From NCBI GenBank assembly GCA_030386875.1, contig CM059562.1, positions 75,388,095 to 75,452,094 of the forward strand: DNA of 64,000 nucleotides. The letters are read 5' to 3'. The notes below the pieces were generated by a model. That model was not told where the DNA came from. It worked only from the letters and a program-made list of their open reading frames with translations, and searched no databases. Each line of letters opens with the position of its first letter. Within the stretch, counting starts at the first letter, position 1. Shown here piece after piece: positions 36,173 to 46,931 of the stretch. Both the position numbers and the translations under genes were made by a program. This stretch comes from Morinoia aosen (Eukaryota > Arthropoda > Malacostraca > Amphipoda > Talitridae).

Positions 36173-36242
36173 TAAGTTGACGATTATCTTATACGAAAAC
36201 GTGATACTGACTATCATCAACACGTTAATACCGGAACATTGG
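36173..36242 (+). repeat. Dispersed ~70-bp repeat, copy B
   Basis: Partner of 35021-35091, containing gttgacgattatct then gaaaacgtgatactgact. It lies in a 136-codon ATG-initiated plus frame (36072-36482) that runs into a CpG-rich block. Confidence 0.5.
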
Positions 36243-36660
36243 AGGAAACAAGCGCTGCGTGTTTGGAGAAAAATGCCTGCAACAATCGGACGCATTCTGC
36301 AGCAGAAGTGGGCATCCTGGCAAACAAGGTTACACGAAACCGTGAGGCACTTCGTCCCGTTTGTTGTTGGGCCGAGAACGTCAAAGGAGCGAGGGACGAC
36401 TCGCTCCACACTGGGCGCAGATCCGTCAAAGATGCGCGTGGTCGCGCAGTGCCACACAGACTCGAGGCTTTCAAGTTATTAGCGGGCCCATTTGCATGGC
36501 CCTCCATTCTCTGTGCTTCATTAGGCCGCCGCTCTGCTCTTCTTTGTGGCAACTCTGCGGACAGCGGCGGCGCCGAGCGACTCTGCTTTATTTTACTGAG
36601 GGAAGAATTGCAGAGGGTAGGCGATATTGGCGGTTTTCTGTTCCGTTACGTGGTCTCGAC
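36230..36660. promoter_or_regulatory. CpG-rich block, possible promoter island
   Basis: About 430 bp with much higher G+C and CpG content than the AT-rich flanks. Up to three plus frames and two minus frames are open through it, which fits GC composition more than coding. It contains an octamer-type atttgcat at about 36490. I see no clear ATG plus donor combination, so the promoter role is an inference from composition only. Confidence 0.25.
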
Positions 36661-36779
36661 TGGCTTAGGAGGGAATATTTATCTTGAAAAGGCCTCCCTG
36701 GGCGCTGATGAAACAACCTTCAGCGTTTTAGTAAATAATTATAATTTAAAACTCATTAATATTTTGGGATATTAGAATA

Positions 36780-38110
36780 CCTTGACTTCATAGTAAACAT
36801 AGTTTTTGACCCATTTTTAGCGTTTCTTTGCAAGAAATAGGGTGTGATGTAAGCATGACAATAAAAAATGCACGAAAATTTTGTTAAAATAGGAACTGCA
36901 CTATAATTCTGGTTCTACTTATAATTTTTCTGACAACTTATAAAAATGAAATCGAGAATTAACCTCTCAGTTAACCTCTTAAAAGAGATGAGTTTTGCTT
37001 TTAGCTAAAATAAAGAACGAAAATATGTACATCAGGCTGATGAAGCCTAATTCGTACTCAGAATGTTTTGTTATTTCTAAAATAGTAGTAAAATTATGTC
37101 ACATGCAATCTCATGAAATCATAGTATGTTTTATGCATCAAATGGGTCTCCCATCATTGGAAACCTTACTTGTAAAGATGACAGGGCTTCCAGTTCCCAC
37201 ACTGGAAACCTCTACTTCTTTGTCACAAACCTCGGACTCTACTTGTACAAGCATCAGCATTTTACCGTGTACATACATCTGCAGCTCGTACTTCTTTAAT
37301 ATTAATTATTCATTTCTAAATGTTCTCTAGCGTTTGGAAGCAAAGACGATTAGAGAGTGAGCGTATCATGGACTTATCAATAACTAAAACAAAATAATTA
37401 TTTTACCATGGGCGAAACCATTCATGATTCAGAGGTTCACTTTCTAAAACAATGTTCTCGTAACCTGGAGAGGAATAACAGCCCCAACAACTACCAAGCC
37501 CACCCCTCAAAGATGGCGGTCAATTAAGTAATAGAGCGGTGACAATTGTGATGACGGTGACACCTGAAATTCTTATCGAGCGCATCAAGGGTGAGGGTCA
37601 AGTCTCAAGGGCCGTGTCGAGTTACCCTCGAGTGTCCCTCATCCACAACATTATGAACTCAGCAGTGAGGGAAGGCGGTTAGAGGACAGATGCTCTCCAT
37701 TGATGCTGCCATGAGGGCGATGTTATCAACAGTTTGGTGGTGATGCAGCTGTTTATTCTAATATTTAATTTGAGTAGGAATATTTTTTTATTTTGGATGT
37801 TCAGTTTTTGGAGCTCTTAAATGATGATGAAGTTGATCAAATAAGAATTTGATTACCCGCTCAGACTCCGTTGCTGCAAAATTATAAGATATGACTCGTT
37901 TGTATTCAGCATTGCTAAATACAAACGTTTTCGCTAACTTGTAAAACATATATCACAAGCAAATGTTTATTTTTCATTTTTAGGTCATTCGGAGCGCTAA
38001 GGTAAGAGGCTCGAATTTCTGAAGGCTGAAACAATTGTCTTTCACGGTTGAAAAATGTTAATTTAAACCAGAACCATGGTGAATATAAATATACTTTCTC
38101 AAATTTTCGA
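36780..38110. other. No supported feature
   Basis: AT-rich sequence. A 111-codon plus frame (36995-37330) is open but lacks family resemblance. At 37550-37740 a short frame (ILIERIKGEGQVSRAVSS) vaguely resembles a transposon helix-turn-helix but is too weak to call. Confidence 0.4.
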
Positions 38111-38120
38111 GGACCATGTC

Positions 38121-39170
38121 ATACTACAATAGAATTTCCTTCCATGTGAGGTAACCATATAGCTGTTAAGATATTCGGATATTATATCATACTACAACAG
38201 AATTTCCTTCCATGTAAGGTAACCCTATATATATAGCTGTTAAGATATTCGGATATTATATCATACTACAACAGAATTTCCTTCCATGTAAGGTAACCCT
38301 ATATATATAGCTGTTGAGATATTCGGATATTATATCATACTACACCAGAATTTCCTTCCATGTAAGGTAACCCTATATATATAGCTGTTGAGATATTCGG
38401 ATATTATATCATACTACACCAGAATTTCCTTCCATGTAAGGTAACCCTATATATATAGCTGTTGAGATATTCGGATATTATATCATACTACACCAGAATT
38501 TCCTTCCATGTGAGGTAACCCTATATATATAGCTGTTGAGATATTCGGATATTATATCATACTACACCAGAATTTCCTTCCATGTGAGGTAACCCTATAT
38601 ATATAGCTGTTGAGATATTCGGATATTATATCATACTACACCAGAATTTCCTTCCATGTGAGGTAACCCTATATATATAGCTGTTGAGATATTCGGATAT
38701 TATATCATACTACACCAGAATTTCCTTCCATGTAAGGTAACCCTATATATATAGCTGTTGAGATATTCGGATATTATATCATACTACACCAGAATTTCCT
38801 TCCATGTGAGGTAACCCTATATATATAGCTGTTGAGATATTCGGATATTATATCATACTACACCAGAATTTCCTTCCATGTGAGGTAACCCTATATATAT
38901 AGCTGTTGAGATATTCGGATATTATATCATACTAAACCAGAATTTCCTTCCATGTGAGGTAACCCTATATATATAGCTGTTGAGATATTCGGATATTATA
39001 TCATACTACACCAGAATTTCCTTCCATGTAAGGTAACCCTATATATATAGCTGTTGAGATATTCGGATACTATATCATACTACACCAGAATTTCCTTCCA
39101 TGTGAGGTATCCATACAACTTCTAGGATATTCGTAGATTATATCATATTTCTTTCCATGTGAGGCGAAAG
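38121..39170. repeat. 74-bp satellite-like array, about 14 copies
   Basis: Highly homogeneous units contain agaatttccttccatgtg, aggtaaccctatatatatag and ctgttgagatattcgg. The first unit lacks 6 bp of the tatata tract, giving 68-bp spacing. Early copies carry acaacag and gttaag, later ones acaccag and gttgag, so a variant switch runs through the array. The last copy (39090-39170) is degenerate. Low divergence indicates recent amplification; each unit includes ggtaacc and a tatatata palindrome. Confidence 0.96.
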
Positions 39171-39807
39171 TTGTTATGTACCAAGTTTAGCGGCAAAGAA
39201 ACGTTCACATGTTCTAGAGACGCCTGAGTCTAAGAGTTGAGAATGGAAAGTATGCGCTCGCTCTTCGTCATCTACGTCACTGGTAATGCATTTTAATCCC
39301 AGCGATATCACCAATTCTAAATACGCGTGCAAAAATGTATTTACTATGATAGCGATAATGCGAGTTTTATGTTGCTAATGCATAAATAGAGAAGCAATGT
39401 GAGTCAATTTAGAGAAAAAAATATGCTTTCGAACAATCTACATGGGCTTCCTTTTCTTATCTTCGCTATTGTTCTACTGTTAGACGTGTTCATTTGTTTC
39501 AGATCCTTTTAATAATACTATATTTGTAACGTACAGTCGCATCTCATTTACCAATATTTTCGCCTATTTTTGCTTCATTCCGTGAGTTTTTCCTCCTCAA
39601 TTCGATTATTCCCTCATCATCTTTCCATGCGCCACCAATCAACCTGTGTCCTCTGGACTTCCCTCATCCATTCCCACAACTGATATACCTTTTCACAATT
39701 CTCTTCCTTAATCTTCGAATTATCCTCTCTCTCTTGATAAAACCAAACGCAGCATAATTCCTGGCTCTCAAGCGGTCTCTCAAACACCTTCCGTATCCCC
39801 AACTCAC
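39171..39807. other. No supported feature apart from a candidate intron
   Basis: AT-rich sequence. If the minus-strand exon at 39808-39829 is real, this would be the start of its first intron. A minus frame continues open to 39617 past the donor. Confidence 0.35.
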
Positions 39808-39985
39808 CTGCACTTTGCGTATTTTTCATCGGTGCTGTGCATATTTTCAGCGCCGTTCAGTTTTCTCCACGTGTGGCGCCTGTTCCCTCTTCGCGGCGGC
39901 GTCCTCCCTTCCTCGAGCGCTGCTTACTCAGCCGGTGTCCGGTTACCGCCGCGCTGCCTCTCCCGCTCTGCTGCTGCTGGTGCTG
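39808..39985 (-). promoter_or_regulatory. CpG-rich 5' region and candidate first exon (minus strand)
   Basis: Read on the minus strand, a CpG-dense stretch (39985 down to about 39835) is followed by an ATG at 39829 and 22 nt of frame (MKNTQSA). A strong 5' splice site, GCAG|GTGAGT, follows with the donor at 39802-39807. This arrangement of CpG island, short coding start and consensus donor is typical of animal first exons. Without splicing the frame would read 70 codons to 39617, a plausible charged peptide (ENCEKVYQLWEWMREVQR). I recognise no family. The plus strand here is GTG/GTT-repetitive beyond 39960, so part of the GC content belongs to that simple repeat. Confidence 0.3.
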
Positions 39986-40252
39986 GTGCTCGTGGTGTTG
40001 CTGGTGGTGGTGTTTGTGGTGTTGTGTGCTGTTGTTGTTGGTGGTGGTGGTGTTGTTACAAGTTGGTGGTGTTGGTAATGTAGTGGTACTTGTGTAAGAG
40101 TTGCTATTGGGGTTGTGTTGGTACTGCTATTACTGTTAGTGCTGTCATTGAAACTTAGTGTTTGTGTTGGTGCTGCTACTACTACAGCTGGTGCTGCAAC
40201 TGAAACTTGGTGTTTGTGTTGGCGCTGATGTTTCAGCAGGTGTTGGAGCACA
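39961..40252. repeat. Imperfect GTG/GTT/CTG trinucleotide-rich low complexity
   Basis: Runs of ctg, gtg and gtt triplets dominate, with one larger duplication: gaaacttagtgtttgtgttg near 40150 recurs as gaaacttggtgtttgtgttg near 40203. The minus strand reads Thr/Asn/Ser-rich low complexity for about 100 codons, which I treat as a by-product. Confidence 0.8.
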
Positions 40253-41596
40253 TGTTGATGTGAAAAAATGTTTCGTCGAACCCCTCTCGTGGGGCTTTTT
40301 CATCTAGCAATGTTTATGCCCCCCAGATGTTGCGCAAACACCGAATGTTATCCTTCACATATTCCCTGCTATAACTTTATTTAAGACTTTTATCTCAACA
40401 TTTCCTATCGCCTTTTGCTTAATGCAATGACTCATATTTTTTGCCCGATTTATACATTGCCGCATGAAATATTTTGTACTCTTGAGGCTGTTTTAACCAA
40501 TATCATTTTTCCGTTTTTACATCAACGATATAGAGTTTACGGGATTGTTGTTCTGGGATTGTGATCATGGGCATGCATTTTATAATCTACGCAGCTAAAG
40601 AGTTTAGAAGTCTTCTCATGTTTTAATGTTTTAAAACGTTTCATATCGCTGACGTCTATAGACTCCAATCAGTGTTACTTGGTCAATGTTACGCGTTACT
40701 CATATCTGTAACTCACACTTGTACAAGTTTACTCGTCACTATAATGTTCCGTGCAAGCAAACACCGGCAAAAAAATATTTCCTAATGGTGAAATTTCTGA
40801 CTCGTTCTTTTCGAGTTTTGACACATTTGTCCATTCAGTGAATGGGAGACATTTTTTTATACGCCATCAAAGCGTCTACCATTCTCTCCTTCCCACACAG
40901 TGCTTTCTCTCGACATCTGAAGGAGCAGAAACGTCTATAGCTTTTTTCCTTCCTAATGCATGCTCACTTTAATCAGATAAGTTTGTGCATTCCGTCTTTA
41001 TTATTTATAGGGAATTTGCATCCATTGATTACTAACGTTTCTTATTAACCTGCAGCCCTAGTCCAACTTTTTAGTTGAAGAATCTATGATTTTACCCACC
41101 CAGTGCAGAGACTATTGTTCGGGGTAAAGTTGTAGATGCTCAGGCGGAAATTTGATACTTGATAAGAAGAAATAAATAAAAAATATATATATTTACGTTG
41201 TTTCTCCTTTTTATCTTACGCGTGAGATTTCCTAAGAATCGACCAATTTGAAATGTAGCCCTAATACCATACTTACAGGAGGATCGTGAAGAAAGATTCC
41301 TGTTTTCATTTCATTAAAATATTCACTTTTACCATCAGTAAAATTGTTTTATTTGTTATTTGTCTCTTGTTAAATGACATGAAATTGCCCCTACGACCTA
41401 ATGACACTGCACTGCTGTATGACGAGAACGGAAATGTGAAAATTGTGTTTAATTGAGACATCCTCGATTAGGAATGATGGATTTGTTTGGAAGCCCCTTA
41501 ATTTCCAAACATTCCCTTGATGCTAAATGAAAGTAATGAAATATTTTTCTCTCAATGGTTTTGTTGGCCGATCAGGGTACGTTTAAAAAATGAACT
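40253..41596. other. No supported feature
   Basis: AT-rich unassigned sequence with no recognisable frame or repeat. Confidence 0.45.
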
Positions 41597-41895
41597 ATGA
41601 TTCAACTTTGTTTCGTTTCGTCTCACAGCACAATATTCTGCATCACATCAACACTTATAAATTGTCACACATCACCTTCACAAGATGAATTACAGTCCAT
41701 CTTTATCCACCTGAACACTAAATTTACAAAAAAATCCTTTCATAAGTCTAACACATCATTTGGCGCTCAACGAGGACACGAAACCAATTCTAGACGACAC
41801 ATCGTGAGTTTAAAAACATTCGAATCCATCATGCGGTGGTGGCGCGGAGACGCAACAGCGGGCACACGTTGGCACTGCACGCTACATTACCTCTG
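41597..41895 (+). CDS. Candidate exon ending at a GTGAGT donor, unrecognised
   Basis: An ATG-initiated frame of about 100 codons ends at CTCTG|GTGAGT (donor 41896-41901). The second half is more GC-rich and reads HIVSLKTFESIMRWWRGD. No domain, signal peptide or family is recognised. The coincidence of the frame end with a strong donor is the only support; promoter context upstream is AT-rich. Confidence 0.15.
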
Positions 41896-42640
41896 GTGAG
41901 TGTCTCCATTCTTTTTTAAAGAGGATAAACCCTTCGAAAGTGGGTTTCATGAGTGCACACAGGGCGAAATGAGCAGCGCTGTATTGCCGGGCCCAGATTA
42001 CCTCTCGACAGCCCGCGCCCATTGTGCCCCAGAGAGCTGCTCTATAATACACCAACATACTCCAGCCTACACAATGCACACGCATTTACGGCGCTTTTCT
42101 TCTTTCTGTAAACTCTCGCTTACTCCCGAGGCATCGTTTTAAAAAAATTCTTCTTGTTGTGAGCTGCAATGGATGGCGCAATGATTAAAATGCTTCGTGA
42201 GTTTCTGTTTAGGGAAGAATTTTCTAACCCACGCGTTGCAGAGATGTTTTAAAAATATAATAGAGCTGTTAAGTATAATTTTGTTCACGGGCGACCTAAA
42301 AATTTAATGCACTTTTCTCGACATTTTGTTTGGGTGTGATGTAAAACTAAATAGCCCAAGAAGGTTGCAAGAAAAAAAAACACATGGCCTAAACATCGAA
42401 TGTATTTTATGTATCGATTATTCAACAGTGCGTTGAAATATATATGCGAACTCACCATTGGAAATAGTGAAGAGATTGAAATAGACATGAATGCAACGCT
42501 GTATGACGGATAAAATTCGTTGCCAGTTCTATCGCAGGTCTGTCAACAAATGAATTGACTCAAAACTTTTCAGTTCCCTACGTCATGAGCTTGCAAAATT
42601 TAGATACTACACGTGAAAGAAATATCAGAAGTTTTAATAC

Positions 42641-42850
42641 GATTAAATTCCCTTCAATATCAAGGACGATATGGATGTTAGTGAGAGGTTTCGAAAAATA
42701 TTTTAACATCATCAATTGTGAAAATTAAACAATTAGATCTCAGTTCAAATTCGATTAAATTCCCTTTAATTTTAAAGACAACATGCATGTTATATGGAGA
42801 GGGTCATGAAAAATGTTTTAACGTCATTAATTGCAAAAAGTAAAAAACTA
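42641..42850. repeat. Diverged 112-bp tandem duplication
   Basis: The landmark cgattaaattcccttcaata at 42640 recurs at 42752 as cgattaaattccctttaatt. It is followed in both by a related atg(g/c)atgtta block, a gagagg(g)t-c-tgaaaaat block and a ttttaac-tcat-aattg block. Confidence 0.75.
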
Positions 42851-43162
42851 CATAACGCGCATCTCCGATGCAGAGAAGAAACCCTATTCCTAAATACTTG
42901 TGCATTACAACACCTACAGGCGTGATGATCGAACTCGTTCATCAGAGCAGCGAAACAACGTGTGAACTTCATGACATGAGAGTCGCGCAGCTGACACTGC
43001 AGGGAGCGGCCCGCATAACGAAGTGAATATGAAATTATCGAATTTTTAATGAGAAGTTAACCGTCAGTTTCAGGTAGCGGACGAATGAGGAGCAGCGGCG
43101 GCAGTCGTCGGTGGCGGCCTCATTGTGTGCTGGGACGGGGCTAAAAAGGAGCATACCCATAG

Positions 43163-43372
43163 GCCTCACAGGCCTCACAGGAATGGCATGCCTCACAGCC
43201 CCAGGCAAGCCTCACAGGCTAAGGCAAGCCTCACAGGCCCAGGCAGACCCACAGGCCCAAGCAGACCTCACAGGCTCAGGCAGACTTCACAGGAATGGCA
43301 AGCCTCACAGGCCCAGCACGCCTCAAAAGAATGGCAAGCCTCACAGGCGCTGGAAAGCCTCACAAACAAGAC
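43163..43372. repeat. 19-bp GC-rich minisatellite, about 11 copies
   Basis: Units such as gcaagcctcacaggctaag and gcagacctcacaggctcag alternate with shorter aatg-containing forms (17-19 bp). Open plus frames across it are by-products. A CpG-rich GGC/CGG patch (43080-43150) immediately precedes it. Confidence 0.9.
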
Positions 43373-43498
43373 ACTCGCAGAGTCAATAAATATATTCTCA
43401 TGCTGGATTCTCAGTCTCTAACTAGAAAGTCAAATTCCTTTCATTCTGAGGTGTCGGTCTCTCGTGCTACGCATGGGAGTACTAATCTAACTCTGCAG

Positions 43499-43570
43499 GT
43501 TGCTCTACTGCTTGCACTCACCGTTTCTGCCTTCGCAAGGAGAAACAATACCGCAGTAATCGGGGCTTGA
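43499..43570 (+). CDS. Candidate exon encoding a signal-peptide-like segment
   Basis: A tactaat branch-point-like heptamer (43480-43486) and a ctctgcag acceptor ending at 43498 precede a frame reading VALLLALTVSAFA followed by RRNNTAVIGA and TGA at 43568-43570. The hydrophobic stretch ending Ala-Phe-Ala looks like the h- and c-regions of a secretory signal peptide. Many insect secreted and cuticular protein genes place the first few residues in exon 1 and this part at the start of exon 2. The mature part would be only about 10 residues, so this may be a broken copy, a different splice form or coincidence. No matching exon 1 was found. Confidence 0.22.
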   Translation, partial: VALLLALTVSAFARRNNTAVIGA

Positions 43571-43624
43571 TTTTGCTTTTGTGCTTTGTTTCCCACGCTC
43601 TCGGCTGCCACACTTCGCTTCTTC

Positions 43625-44552
43625 CATGTTGTCCTCAGCTCTGCACCACTCATGCCATGTTGTCCTCACCTCTGCACCACTCCTGTCATGTTGTCCTCAG
43701 CTCTGCACCACTCCTGTCATGTTGTCCTCACCTCTGCACCACTCCTGTCATGTTGTCCTCAGCTCTGCACTACTCATGCCATGTTGTCCTCACCTCTGCA
43801 CCACTCCTGTCATATTGTCCTCACCTCTGCACCACTCCTGTCATGTTGTCCTCAGCTCTGCACCACTCATGCCATGTTGTCCTCACCTCTGCACCACTCC
43901 TGTCATGTTGTCCTCAGCTCTGCACCACTCCAGTCATGTTGTCCTCAGCTCTGCACCACTCCTGTCATGTTGTCCTCACCTCTGCACCACTCCTGTCATG
44001 TTGTCCTCAGCTCTGCACCACTCCTGCCATGTTGTCCTCACCTCTGCACCACTCCTGCCATGTTGTCCTCACCTCTGCACCACTCCTATCATGTTGTCCT
44101 CACCTCAGCACCACTCCTGCCATGTTGTCCTCACCTCTGCACCACTCCTGCCATTTTGTCCTCACCTCTGCACCACTCCTGCCATGTTGTCCTCAGCTCT
44201 GCACCACTCCTGTCATGTTGTCCTCACCTATGCACCACTCCTGCCATGTTGTCCTCACCTCTGCACCACTCCTGTCATGTTGTCCTCAGCTCTGCACCAC
44301 TCCTGCTATGTTGTCCTCACCTCTGCACCACTCCTGTCATGTTGTCCTCAGCTCTGCACCACTCCTGCCCTGCTGTCCTCAGCTCTGCACCACTCCTGCC
44401 ATGTTGTCCTCACCTCTGCACCACTCCTGTCATGTTGTCCTCAGCTCTGCACCACTCCTGCCCTGCTGTCCTCAGCTCTGCACCACTCCTGCCATGTTGT
44501 CCTCACCTCTGCACCACTCCTGCCATGTTGTCCTCACCTCCGCACCACTCCT
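43625..44552. repeat. 31-bp minisatellite (second type), about 30 copies
   Basis: Contiguous units start ccatgttgtcctcacctc and end tgcaccactcctg(t/c). Two main variants differ at cctcacctc/cctcagctc and tcctgtcat/tcctgccat. The unit lacks plus-strand stops, so all three plus frames are open for 324-339 codons reading His/Pro/Cys/Ser-rich repeats; these are by-products. It is unrelated in sequence to the 31-bp array at 12-13 kb. Confidence 0.96.
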
Positions 44553-46250
44553 CAAACTAATTCTTGTTATTAAAACGAAGTTTTAGTAACAAGATCTTGC
44601 AAAGGAAGGATGTTGATGAAAGGAAATGAAGAATACGAAGTTTTTATAATGTCCTTATCTTATTAGTTACACTGAGCACAAATAGTAGGGATTTCAGCGG
44701 TGATACTAGGTTGCTGTGTTTGCTGTCGTTCAGCAAACTTGGGTGCGAGTTGCTTTCCTTAGCTGCCGTGACAAATACTAGTACTGATTATTAATACAAT
44801 ACTAATACTAAAGCACTTTATGGGTGTGCACCTGCTAGGTTATTTAGCTGATTTGGTTATTCAGCTTGTGCGTCAGAGGGTTTTCCAATTTTTCAATCTT
44901 TGTAAAGTCTGATCTTGCTCTATGTAAATAAGATTATAGCACCAAATTTTGTATCATGTTCCGTCGCAAACACATCTTCGAAGATAAATTGCCAGCGTTG
45001 ATAATACTGTATAGCACTAATTCATTTCTGTGTATAAATTGTATCCTGCAATTGGAATGGAAACTGCAGAGCAATCATTCATGTATTCATGAATGATGTG
45101 ATTCTGCTTTTGTAGGAGTACACTGAAACAAAGATTGAAGCTAAAGAGTGACTGAGGGCTTACTCGATCGCAGTAACGTGACCCTTGTAGCTTGTGAATG
45201 CCCTGGAACGGTTGTGTATCGCGTCTATTATCTATTGACGGGCAGAATACACTATTTTATCAACATCCTCCTAATAGAATTGAAGTATTTTTCTTTTTCA
45301 TGGCGAGTGTCATGAAGAGATAATATTAAAAAAGAAAGCGGTTTTTCACAACTCAACAGAATATTTTGAGAATATTTAATACAAAAATTGTTTGCACTCA
45401 GAGAGCAGCACAGTTTTGAACAATTTCTAAGAACAATAAAATGTTTCATACGTTTTTCAGAGTTGAGATTAATTTTTAAAAAGGCGCATGGTTTTCTTGG
45501 AGTGAAGGCTTTTGCTTAACAGTGTTATGAGTTCTAACACACAAAAGTATTCGTATTCGTGGTACTCATGCATATGCTGAACATATTCTATCAAAATAAT
45601 TTACAACTTTTTGCGTGCGAAACACTCGAAAAAGAAAATTTAAGTGCTATGAAGCATGTCTCAATGATACGCTCAGGTCGCACTTTGAGTTTTTCAAGTA
45701 TCTATATTGTATTATACTTCTATAATACATATCTATTTTGCATCTTCTTTTTGAGATTTAGGTTTAAGGATATTAAATAAGATTCAAAAAGGCGAACATT
45801 ACCTGTCATTTTGACAACGTAGTTACAGAAATTTATAAAAATTTTCAGCTCCCTCATTGAAAAACGGATGGTGTCAGCGAGGAAAAAACTTTCTTACAAT
45901 TCTTTCACGTTACACCCTTGAGATACAATCCCTCGAATATAATAAATTCAACAAAACCATCAGATTCAGAAACATAAAAGCCCCCAATTTTCACGTGAGA
46001 ACTACACAACGCAGCAACCCTCGAACTCACACAAACCTAAATCATTCACAAAAGTTACACTGCTGATAAATTATACGGCTCTAATACATTACTGTACAAC
46101 CTTTGACACATTAAGCAATTAAACAGACAATTTCACGTGGCTTAATGGATTCACTGTAGAGTTTAGCATCAGAGAGAGTGTATTTTAACGTTGAAATACA
46201 ACACACGGAGTGCAATGCGCCGTAGCTACCGCAGCGCAGCCGTCGAGAGT
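44553..46250. other. Unassigned, with a hairpin near 45.07 kb
   Basis: AT-rich sequence without recognisable genes. At about 45071-45108 an inverted repeat (atcattcatg, loop tatt, catgaatgat, with outer gcaga/tctgc pairing) could form a hairpin. Confidence 0.4.
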
Positions 46251-46324
46251 CTCAGGAACACTACGGGGCATTGATTTTGCTGCAATTAAATATTCAGGCA
46301 TTCTGGCAAAAACTTCGATGTTCG

Positions 46325-46355
46325 GGCAGTAAATCTCGCGCTGAGATTTACTGCC
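46325..46355. repeat. Perfect 13-bp inverted repeat
   Basis: ggcagtaaatctc, loop gcgct, gagatttactgcc. It is short and perfect, with no T-run after it, and is of unknown role. Confidence 0.85.
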
Positions 46356-46477
46356 AGAAGACAGCGGCCTTCAAAGAATTGAGGCTATGGCACAGCAAGT
46401 CTAGCCTCTCTCCTGTGGGTACTGCCTGCGGTGTGGGTATGTGGTGTGTGTGTGTGGCTCTCAGGTGGGACGTGGGG

Positions 46478-46675
46478 CTCATCGCAGGTGGTGCATGTGG
46501 CTCATCACAGGTGGTGCGCGTGGCTCATCATATGTGGAGCATGTGGCTCATCACAGGTGGTGCGTAGTACATCACAAATGCTGCATTCCACATCACAAAT
46601 GCGGCTTGCTACATCACAAAGCGGCATGCCACATCACAAATGCGGCTTGCTACATCACAAATGCCGCATACCAAA
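46478..46675. repeat. 21-23-bp tandem repeat, about nine copies
   Basis: The first four units are 23 bp (ggctcatcacaggtggtgc plus cgt). Later units are 20-21 bp (tacatcacaaatgcggcttg plus c). The shared core is catcaca followed by a G-rich segment. The internal change from one subtype to the other suggests two amplification phases. Confidence 0.85.
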
Positions 46676-46931
46676 GTACAATTCCAAAAAATTCCACATA
46701 AATTTACAGATTCTATTCCACGCTCTGTGATTCATGTTGTAATGCGACACTTGATCAACTATGAGTGCTCCAACGGGTCTCATGTTATTTGGGCTAACTC
46801 ACAAATCGATTTCATCCCGATAGTTTCTCTCTCATGAATGCCTGCACTCCCGTTTGGTATTCCTGCCCTCCCAGTTGATATTGGTAGACTCCGTGTTACC
46901 GTTCTTAGACTTGTAAAAATTCTTATCCATC

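Noticed and set aside
36217..36775. 178-codon plus frame in the CpG block
   Set aside because: It begins at TTG without an early in-frame ATG, and four other frames are open over the same GC-rich stretch.
37550..37690. Helix-turn-helix of a Tc1/mariner transposase
   Set aside because: The resemblance is limited to a few residues and no second motif follows.
39943..40251. Thr/Asn/Ser-rich minus-strand protein
   Set aside because: It is the translation of an imperfect trinucleotide-like repeat.
42160..42195. tRNA-like A-box (tggcgcaatgattaaaatgc)
   Set aside because: A-box similarity only; no B-box, tail or target duplication seen.
43567..44586. Three plus frames of 324-339 codons
   Set aside because: Stop-free 31-bp unit read in all three phases; no start or splice context specific to one frame.
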